A stretch of 12,128 nt of DNA, taken from contig JAUWZH010000051.1 in NCBI GenBank assembly GCA_030615435.1, forward strand, positions 1-12,128, read 5' to 3'. The position numbers and the translations under genes are program-made. The DNA comes from Candidatus Brocadiaceae bacterium. GTDB lineage: Bacteria > Planctomycetota > Brocadiia > SM23-32. Under the pieces are notes generated by a model that had not been told where the DNA came from, searched no databases, and saw only the letters and a program-made list of their open reading frames with translations. Positions 7,366-12,128 of the stretch are shown here, piece after piece (position 1 is the stretch's first letter; each line of letters begins with the position of its first letter).

Positions 7366-7623
7366 TCAGCGGATAGCGTCGTACGGCTCTTCGATGTCCT
7401 TATCGCCGATCCAATAGACCAGGAGGTCTCAATGAACTACGGGATTGACCATTCGAGACTGTTCGGGGCGCGGCTCCTTGTGGCGTTTACTTCCTATGTC
7501 TAAGCGGCCCAACGCCCTATTGGATTGTACTCGTCTGCTACTGAACTTCAACCGGCGACGGGTGCTTGCCCAGCCGGATGGCATTACGGTGGCCGAGGCC
7601 ACTTCATCCAGAGTTTCATCCAC
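7366..7623 (-). pseudogene. Small broken reading frame directly upstream of SIR2
   Basis: A frame from GTG 7623 (VDETLDEVASATV...) runs 64 codons to a TGA at 7431-7429. It then continues for 20 more codons (LLVYWIGDKDIEEPYDAIR region, 7428-7366) to a second TGA, and that TGA overlaps the SIR2 Shine-Dalgarno (TGAGGGA). The last 20 codons are strongly G/C-ending like real genes; the part before the first TGA is less so. I recognise no family. It could be the tail of a gene once co-transcribed with SIR2 and later disrupted, or chance. Confidence 0.25.
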
Positions 7624-7646
7624 TGTTTCACCCAGATTTTCCCCAA
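7599..7646. repeat. 12-bp imperfect tandem repeat, four units
   Basis: Successive 12-mers are ccacttcatcca, gagtttcatcca, ctgtttcaccca and gattttccccaa. They share the core TTTCAyCCA at constant spacing. The period is a multiple of three, so it gives four-residue repeats in all frames. It lies in otherwise gene-poor DNA. Confidence 0.55.
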
Positions 7647-7936
7647 ATGCTGTCCATCGCTGTCATCTCCTGGCACGCGATGGCACAGTGGGGTGGGGTG
7701 GACGTCCAGCTTGGGAAGCTACGACGGCGTAGTTCTAACTCCGCATTGGTCAAAGCGTTCCGACTTTCGCGCCCACCGCTTCCCCCCCCTATTCCCCACC
7801 CCGGACATATGGGCGCAAGTCAATGGCCTGCACGCACTTACGTGACCGCGCCGTCGCCGCCGCACCGTCTGGATCATGGCGCGCACGGTATGATAACTGA
7901 TCTTCCGGGCGTAAGGGAAATACGTGCTCTGGGCTT

Positions 7937-7966
7937 CCAAAACAGTCTGACGGAGTTCCCGTCTGA
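7937..7966 (+). promoter_or_regulatory. Candidate ECF-type autoregulated promoter of the sigma operon
   Basis: CCAAAAC (7937-7943, containing the AAC core of ECF -35 boxes) is followed after 17 nt by GTCTGA (7961-7966), which resembles the TCTGA/GTCTAA -10 of RpoE-like sigma factors. A second GTCTGA copy lies at 7945-7950, and GACGG/CCGTC (7949-7953/7959-7963) forms an inverted repeat around AGTTC. A TATAAG at 7977-7982 lacks a good -35 partner. The position, about 35 nt before the ribosome binding site, is right. Confidence 0.3.
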
Positions 7967-8002
7967 GAAAAGTTGGTATAAGATGGAAGAAAATGGGCCG
8001 GC

Positions 8003-8008
8003 GGAGGA
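8003..8008 (+). promoter_or_regulatory. Ribosome binding site deciding the sigma-factor start
   Basis: GGAGGA, a near-perfect Shine-Dalgarno, ends 5 nt before ATG 8014. It lies downstream of the in-frame ATG at 7993, so the true start is 8014 and the longer version is unlikely. Confidence 0.7.
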
Positions 8009-8013
8009 ACTAT

Positions 8014-8613
8014 ATGAATAGAGAGCGATCGAGGTCGTTGCTTAGGAAGACCGCCCATTTGCATGCGAACGATTTGGAGCTCGTGCGAAGAGCCCGACGG
8101 GGCAGTGACGCGGCTTTTCATGAGCTGGTTGACCGCCACGCGGGCCGTTTGTTCGGGTTGGCATTCTCCTTGATTGGGAACGCTGCGGATGCGGAAGACG
8201 TAGTGCAGGAGACCTTCTTGGGCGCTTTGCGAGGGCTTAGAGCGTTCAAGGGACGGTCGTCAGTGAAGACCTGGCTGATTCGAATCCTGGTCAAGCAAGC
8301 GGCCCGGCATCATCGCTCACGTAGCACGCGCGAAACGGTGTCGCTCGACGATATCTCGGAGGCATCTGCAAGTGTCTTGGGCAAACAGCAGGCAGCTGCT
8401 TCCACAAGGCGGCTCGACATTCGCATGGACGTCCTTGCTGCGCTTGAGACGTTGTCTCCCGAACATCGGCAGGTCATTGTCCTCCGAGAGTTGCAGGGCA
8501 TGTCCTATCAGGAGATGGCAGAGGTCCTGCGCATTCCTCGCGGAACGGTTGAATCAAGGCTGTTCAGGGCACGGCGGGAATTGAAAGAAAGGCTCAAGGG
8601 GTACCTTCCGTGA
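8014..8613 (+). CDS. ECF-family RNA polymerase sigma factor
   Basis: An alternative sigma factor of 199 residues with only the two domains of group IV factors. Region 2 spans about 22-102: FHELVDRHAGRLFGLAFSLIGNAADAEDVVQETFLGA, with the core-binding and -10 recognition helix, then FKGRSSVKTWLIRILVKQAARHHRSR. A linker at 103-140 leads to region 4 at 141-195 (LETLSPEHRQVIVLRELQGMSYQEMAEVLRIPRGTVESRLFRARRELKERL), with the helix-turn-helix that reads the -35 element. It directs core polymerase to a small regulon, probably including its own promoter. It is first of four same-strand genes, 64 bp before the anti-sigma factor. Family membership is certain; the ECF subgroup is not determined, though a membrane ZAS-type anti-sigma partner suggests an RpoE-like group. 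Confidence 0.95.
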   Translation: MNRERSRSLLRKTAHLHANDLELVRRARRGSDAAFHELVDRHAGRLFGLAFSLIGNAADAEDVVQETFLGALRGLRAFKGRSSVKTWLIRILVKQAARHHRSRSTRETVSLDDISEASASVLGKQQAAASTRRLDIRMDVLAALETLSPEHRQVIVLRELQGMSYQEMAEVLRIPRGTVESRLFRARRELKERLKGYLP

Positions 8614-8677
8614 AGAAGGGGAAAGTATCAGCAGACAGCTCATGAGACGCAAGGCCACAACGAACAAAGAGTAAGCG

Positions 8678-9139
8678 ATGACTGCTTGCGAACACAACCG
8701 GAAAATCAGTGCCTATCATGATGGCGAGCTCCCCGGAGAGGAGTGCCGCGACCTGGAGGAACACATCCGAGAGTGTTCCACATGCGCTCAGGAGCTTGAA
8801 CAGCTTCGGAGCCTTTCCAGGCTCCTTGCCGCGGCCGAAATGCCAGGGATGTCCTCCGATGTCTTGGAGCGTCTGCACAGCAGTGTCAGCTCCGTGCGGG
8901 AGGTGTTCGTGCTCCGGACAGCCGAGAGGGTGATGACGGTTGCTGCTGCGCTGCTCGTTGTATGCGCCGTTTGGTTCTGGCAAACAGCGGGAGCCCTGGA
9001 CTCCGGCATCGAGAGGCTTGAGGATTGGGAGATCGCCGCTGTTTGGCCGCAGACGGAGGCACCGGCGGAAGCCAGCGCCGAAGAGATGCTCGCCCAATGG
9101 ATGGTCCTGGACCTGTCGCAGGAGAACGGAAGTGACTAA
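8678..9139 (+). CDS. Membrane-anchored zinc-finger (ZAS-type) anti-sigma factor
   Basis: 153 residues. The cytoplasmic N-terminal domain carries H29-x3-C33-x2-C36 (EEHIRECSTC), the Zn-binding anti-sigma (zf-HC2/ZAS) core, with C4 and the 'SAYHDGELP' segment ahead, as is typical. One membrane span follows at about 85-103 (VMTVAAALLVVCAVWFWQT), then a short acidic outer tail with repeated A/E residues. It should bind the ECF sigma factor encoded just upstream and release it on an envelope signal or redox/zinc change. The ATG at 8678 has only a weak purine-rich site (AAAGAG) before it. Its TAA overlaps the GTG start of the next gene by 8 nt (GTGACTAA), so the two are probably translationally coupled and made in fixed ratio. 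Confidence 0.88.
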   Translation: MTACEHNRKISAYHDGELPGEECRDLEEHIRECSTCAQELEQLRSLSRLLAAAEMPGMSSDVLERLHSSVSSVREVFVLRTAERVMTVAAALLVVCAVWFWQTAGALDSGIERLEDWEIAAVWPQTEAPAEASAEEMLAQWMVLDLSQENGSD

Positions 9140-9707
9140 GACTCGGATAATGATGCTCGTGTCCTTTGCAGTGGTCTTTGCCGCCGGCGCGGCCGTGGGC
9201 TTGCTTATGGCGCGGTCTGCACGACCGCCCCACCGCAGGTCGTGGCTTGCGAGTGAGCTGGACCTCACTCCCGAACAGCGGGAGCAAATGCGCCGGATCT
9301 GGTCCCAATCCGACCAGAAGTCACTGATGCGCCGGTACTTTGAACGAAGACGTACGATCCGAGAGTCGCGTGACAAGGCCTTACGGGCGCTTTTGACGGA
9401 GGAGCAAAGAGCCCGACATGACGAGCTCGTGCAGGAATACGAGCAGAAGCTTGCTGAACTCAATGAAGAAAGGACGAAGGCATTCGAGGAGAAGGTGGAA
9501 CGCACGAAGGAGATCCTGACGGAGTCGCAGCGCAAGAAGTATGAGGAGCTTCTGGAAAAGAGGCGTGGACCAAGACACAAGCCTGGGGCGGACGGCCACA
9601 TCGGCAGGGGAGAACCGGGCAGCGCACCATTCCGGCAGAACTGGAAAGGTCACCCGGCAGAAGTTCAGGATGGTCCAGGCGGCCAGGACAAGTCCTTGGA
9701 ACAGTAG
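9132..9707 (+). CDS. Membrane-anchored LTxxQ-motif protein (Spy/CpxP/CnrX-like sensor or chaperone)
   Basis: 191 residues. An N-terminal membrane anchor or uncleaved signal (about 6-27, MMLVSFAVVFAAGAAVGLLM) precedes a highly charged helical domain with three LTxxQ motifs: LTPEQ (45-49), LTEEQ (88-92) and LTESQ (129-133). LTxxQ repeats define the periplasmic Spy/CpxP chaperone and metal-sensor group. CnrX, in that group, senses Ni/Co and acts on a membrane anti-sigma factor. The last 45 residues are Gly/Pro-rich and probably disordered. There is no clear His/Met metal cluster apart from scattered His, so metal binding is unproven. The start is GTG 9132 with GGAG at 9121-9124, overlapping the anti-sigma stop. 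Context and coupling suggest it modulates the anti-sigma factor from outside the membrane. Confidence 0.75.
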   Translation: MTKTRIMMLVSFAVVFAAGAAVGLLMARSARPPHRRSWLASELDLTPEQREQMRRIWSQSDQKSLMRRYFERRRTIRESRDKALRALLTEEQRARHDELVQEYEQKLAELNEERTKAFEEKVERTKEILTESQRKKYEELLEKRRGPRHKPGADGHIGRGEPGSAPFRQNWKGHPAEVQDGPGGQDKSLEQ

Positions 9708-9740
9708 TGGTTTCAAAAGTCTTTCTGAAAGGACAGGGTC

Positions 9741-10289
9741 ATGTCTAAGCGTGGAGTAGTCTTCGGGTTGAGCGTTGCCTTGCTTCTGGCAGCTTTGTGG
9801 GTCGGCCAAGCGCTTTCTCAGGAGGCTGAACGCCCGAGACGCGAGCGTCGTATGATGCGGCGTGGGCGGTTTGATGCAGGGCAGATGCGCCAGAGAATGC
9901 TGGAGCGAACCAAAGAGTTGCTCGGAGCCACGGACGAGGACTGGAAAGCCCTTGGGCCGAGGATCGAGAAGGTCCAGACGCTCTCCTCTCAGTTGAGAGG
10001 AGGCCGAGGCATGGGCGGAATGTTCATGCGCCTCTCCTCTCGTCGTGGGACACCAGAAGGTCCCGAAGCCACTCCTGAACCGACTGAACTGGAGAAGGCT
10101 CTGCAAGAGCTTCGAACCGCGTTGGACAACCAGGAGGCAGAACCGAAGGACATCCAGGAGAAACTGACGGCTCTGCGTGAGGCCCGCCAGAAGGTCCAGG
10201 AGGAGTTGGCCGAGGCGCAAGCACAACTCCGCGAGCTCTTGACCGTGCGTCAGGAAGCTCAGTTGGTCTTATGGGGAATGCTCGACTAA
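9741..10289 (+). CDS. Secreted helical, Arg/Glu-rich envelope protein of the sigma operon
   Basis: 182 residues, with a clear Sec signal peptide (KR, hydrophobic VVFGLSVALLLAALWVG, then ALS-Q cleavage near 26/27). The mature protein starts Arg/Met-rich (27-56). It then has a predicted helical hairpin (LLGATDEDWKALGPRIEKVQTLSSQ, 60-84), a Pro-rich linker (104-116), and a long coiled-coil-like segment with heptad Leu/Ala spacing (117-182) ending RELLTVRQEAQLVLWGMLD. No enzyme motif is visible. The layout resembles small Spy-like or hypothetical periplasmic proteins that follow ECF sigma genes in planctomycete-type genomes; that link is from memory of the family, not a search. AAAGGA at 9727-9732 precedes ATG 9741. 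The gap to the LTxxQ gene is only 33 bp, so co-transcription is likely. It is probably a chaperone or sensor acting on the same stress. Confidence 0.65.
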   Translation: MSKRGVVFGLSVALLLAALWVGQALSQEAERPRRERRMMRRGRFDAGQMRQRMLERTKELLGATDEDWKALGPRIEKVQTLSSQLRGGRGMGGMFMRLSSRRGTPEGPEATPEPTELEKALQELRTALDNQEAEPKDIQEKLTALREARQKVQEELAEAQAQLRELLTVRQEAQLVLWGMLD

Positions 10290-10827
10290 CCAGTGGCGGG
10301 TCACCGCTTCCCGGACAGGAGGTCGAGGTGGGCGGTGGCCCGCTGGCTCACACGGACTGTCGGCGTTATTCGCGCCATGAATGATATTCTCGTAAAGATA
10401 TTCGAAGTGGGCCTGCTTGATGATCATGCCGCCGGCCTCGAGGCGTTGCCGCCGCAGTGCGGACAGTTGCCCAAGTGCCAGGGCATTCCTTGAGAACTGG
10501 ATTCGCTGGTCAAGCATCTGCGCCGCCTATCGGCCCGAGCACTGCGAACCCGTCGCGAGCATCATCCGGCAGGTCGCAGAGCGAAACCGGCGGCAGGGGG
10601 GGCCGGCGGGCGCGGTCATTATGCCATCGTGAACGCCAGCGAGCGGTCAGTGCGGGATAGCAACATCGTTGTGGTGGGAATGTCAGACGGAAGGCCGCGC
10701 ACTGTGCAACGCAAAAGGGACTTGACGCCCTCGGGTACCCGTGGCATGGTATGTGGACGGCGAGTCCGGTCGTTCGTGCGGCACAACCGTACGGGCTGGC
10801 CGGCTTTCCTGCGGGCGACGAGGTTGT
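10290..10827. other. Intergenic stretch between sigma operon and TPR gene
   Basis: 538 bp without a convincing gene. The longest minus-strand frame (10269-10517, 82 codons) overlaps the preceding gene's end and resembles nothing I know. Plus-strand frames change composition and overlap the TPR gene start out of frame. There is no terminator with a T-run. A GCGG-GTCA-CCGC stem sits just after the operon, a GATATTC direct repeat lies near 10383 and 10398, and an 8-bp palindrome GGGTACCC lies at 10734-10741. TTGACG at 10722-10727 is a possible -35 box for the TPR gene, with only a poor TGGTAT -10 at 10747. Confidence 0.45.
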
Positions 10828-12128
10828 ATGTCAATTGCGCAGATCATAAGCCTACTTGCATCCCAGCTGGGCGCATCCCCCGATCGCACGGTGGTGGGGC
10901 AACTCGTGGTCCAGTTCGTCACGGGGGTCGCGTCAAACGCCTTCGTCGCGGTATTGCAGCGCGCCGATAAGAAGAAGAGGCGTCAGATCGAGCGCGCACG
11001 TGAGGCGCTCGCCGATCCGGGCAGCTCGGTCGGCCGGGCACTCACGAAGGCCGTGCGCGGGATGGGGTACGAGGTGGATGAGAACGCTCTCTCGCCCAGC
11101 CTCGCCGCCGATCCCGGCGTCCATGCGATGCTGATTGACTTCCTCCTGAAGCCCTCGCCCGATTCCCCGATGGTCGGCGACCTCGCGGACGCACTGCGTG
11201 ACGCGATACCTCACGACGATGGGGTGTCTCCCAAGGAATTCGAGCAACAGGTGGGCGACCTCGCCTGCGAACTGGCCTCTACGATGGCGCGTGATCATCA
11301 GATGCAGGCTATCCTGTCGCTTCACGAGATCCTTGAGCTGCGAGCCATCGCGGAGAAAACCTTTGCGCACACTGCCGAGATTCTCGAGTGGGTGCGGGAA
11401 CAGAAGCGCCGGGCTGACGCTGAGCCGGTCGCGGCTGAGGCAGAGGGTGCGGCGGAGCCGTCCGGGCCGCAGCTCCAGGTGCCGGAGTACCTGGACGGCC
11501 TGCTGGATTCTCAGAAGAAGGAGGTGCGCGACCTGACGCGCAGGGCGCGGGTGCTCCAGCGGGGCGGCGAGCATGAGGAGGCTATTGAGGCGTGGACAGG
11601 CGTGCTTGCCCTCGCGGAGGAGCCCAGCGGGCGCAGCGCCGCACGGCTCAATCGAGGGCAATGCCGGGCGGAACTGAGGTGCTACGCGCCCGCGCTCGAT
11701 GACTTCGCCGCTGCCCTGGAGCTGGCCACGCAAGCCCGGGACGCGGAGGGGTGGGGGGCCGCCGTAGTCTCCATCGCGAATGTGTTTCAGAGCCGTCCCG
11801 CCCGCAACTCCGCCCTCCGCGGCGACGACTTGCTAGCAGCGGTGGACCTCTACCGCAAAGCGCTCGCCGTTTTCGGCAAGGACGAGTATCCAGTCGACTA
11901 CGCGATGACACAGAACAACCTGGGCAACGCGCTGATGCATCTGCCGAGCGCGACGGCAGAGGAACGGGCCGAGAACGTCCGCCGTGCCATCGGCTGCTAC
12001 GAAGAGGCCCTCAAGATCCGCCGCAAGGACGAGTACCCCCTGGACTACGCGATGACACAGAACAACCTGGGCAACGCGCTCGGGGACCTGCCCAGCGCGA
12101 CCGCCCAGGAGCAGGCCGAGAACGTCCG
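10828..12128 (+). CDS. Large TPR protein with unrecognised N-terminal helical domain, 3' end beyond window
   Basis: 433 residues are visible from ATG 10828 (GAGG at 10820-10823), open to the window end. Residues 1-195 are an alpha-helical region without a family I know. It begins with an amphipathic or hydrophobic stretch (IISLLASQLGA ... VVGQLVVQFVTGVASNAFVAVL, 6-43) that may touch a membrane, then basic KKKRRQ (48-53) and several helices. An Ala/Glu-rich linker (198-215) leads to TPRs from about 232. From 338 the repeats become the bacterial 'YPxDYAMTQNNLGNAL' type, with a 49-residue period. Proteins with such repeats often end in CHAT peptidase, kinase or NB-ARC/STAND modules; the end is not visible. 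The frame was read directly and has no stop. It is probably a signalling or defence scaffold; function is unknown. Confidence 0.75.
   Translation, partial: MSIAQIISLLASQLGASPDRTVVGQLVVQFVTGVASNAFVAVLQRADKKKRRQIERAREALADPGSSVGRALTKAVRGMGYEVDENALSPSLAADPGVHAMLIDFLLKPSPDSPMVGDLADALRDAIPHDDGVSPKEFEQQVGDLACELASTMARDHQMQAILSLHEILELRAIAEKTFAHTAEILEWVREQKRRADAEPVAAEAEGAAEPSGPQLQVPEYLDGLLDSQKKEVRDLTRRARVLQRGGEHEEAIEAWTGVLALAEEPSGRSAARLNRGQCRAELRCYAPALDDFAAALELATQARDAEGWGAAVVSIANVFQSRPARNSALRGDDLLAAVDLYRKALAVFGKDEYPVDYAMTQNNLGNALMHLPSATAEERAENVRRAIGCYEEALKIRRKDEYPLDYAMTQNNLGNALGDLPSATAQEQAENV
11878..12128 (+). repeat. 147-bp tandem coding repeat (49-residue TPR units), continuing past edge
   Basis: Unit 1 is 11878-12024; unit 2 starts at 12025 and is cut by the edge. 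A 38-bp block (11896-11933 and 12043-12080) and the unit ends (GCCGAGAACGTCCG) are identical in DNA, including wobble positions. This indicates recent unit duplication or gene conversion and makes copy-number change likely. Confidence 0.85.

Larger units (their letters stand above)
7359..8002. other. Intergenic stretch without a convincing intact gene
   Basis: All six frames were inspected. The minus strand holds a broken small frame (7366-7623) ending at the SIR2 ribosome binding site. There is a four-unit 12-bp tandem repeat at 7599-7646 and a C-rich tract near 7780-7802. A 5-bp stem hairpin AGACC-AGGA-GGTCT lies at 7416-7429. The right end carries the putative control region of the sigma-factor operon. 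The rest resembles no protein family I recognise and looks like degenerated or foreign DNA. Confidence 0.5.

Noticed and set aside
7409..7525. 9-bp inverted repeat ATCCAATAG / CTATTGGAT about 100 bp apart as element ends
   Set aside because: Matches of this length at this distance are expected by chance in a 12-kb window, and no target duplication or transposase frame lies between them.
8594..9601. 335-codon minus-strand frame opposite the sigma operon
   Set aside because: Ser/Arg/Leu-rich antisense translation with no recognisable domain. The plus-strand genes are coupled and domain-supported.
10269..10517. 82-codon minus-strand frame after the sigma operon
   Set aside because: Overlaps the end of the preceding gene, has no clear ribosome binding site or family similarity, and its second half is composition-driven. 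Kept only as a note in the intergenic entry.
10629..10970. 113-codon plus-strand frame overlapping the TPR gene start
   Set aside because: Out of frame with the well-supported TPR protein, Arg-rich, and without recognised features.
11878..12128. CRISPR array
   Set aside because: The repeats are adjacent 147-bp coding units in frame with no spacers; they are TPR units.

Overview
The window reads as GC-rich chromosomal DNA from a free-living bacterium, probably Gram-negative or from a deep branch. The signs are an ECF sigma/anti-sigma operon with two envelope-directed proteins, a tyrosine-recombinase tail of a kind I associate with planctomycete-like genomes, and TPR proteins with the 'YAMTQNNLGNAL' signature. 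The phylum is inference; there is no rRNA or tRNA gene here to settle it.

Left part (1-4825), housekeeping. A dihydrolipoamide dehydrogenase gene runs leftward off the edge. It is divergent from a rightward run of a PRPP synthetase homologue, arginyl-tRNA synthetase and a HAD phosphatase. Good sigma70-type promoters face outward from the shared 250-bp gap. The PRPP synthetase is unusual: it has an insertion and an altered PRPP loop.

Middle (4862-7992), accessory in character. An archaeal-type thymidylate synthase homologue runs leftward, convergent with the HAD gene, and its promoter lies so close that the mRNA may be nearly leaderless. Next comes a scar: the last about 40 codons of a tyrosine recombinase and a strong GC hairpin. 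Then a complete stand-alone SIR2-like NAD-binding protein of the type found in anti-phage systems runs leftward. It is followed by about 630 bp of degenerate DNA with a four-copy 12-bp tandem repeat and a broken small reading frame that ends exactly at the SIR2 ribosome binding site.

Right part (8014-10289), an envelope-stress operon: ECF sigma factor, membrane zinc-binding (ZAS-type) anti-sigma factor, a membrane-anchored protein with three LTxxQ motifs (Spy/CpxP/CnrX-like), and a secreted helical protein. The simplest reading is that the LTxxQ proteins sense or buffer an envelope insult (metal or misfolded protein), with the anti-sigma factor releasing the sigma factor.

Right edge (10828-12128). 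After 538 bp without a convincing gene, a large protein starts. It has an unrecognised, mainly helical N-terminal region of about 200 residues, then TPRs, the last of which form 49-residue, nearly identical tandem repeats. It is cut by the window end, so any C-terminal effector (CHAT, for example) is out of sight.

The best candidates for something new are the TPR protein's N-terminal domain, the orphan SIR2 gene beside a recombinase scar, and the sigma/LTxxQ operon.
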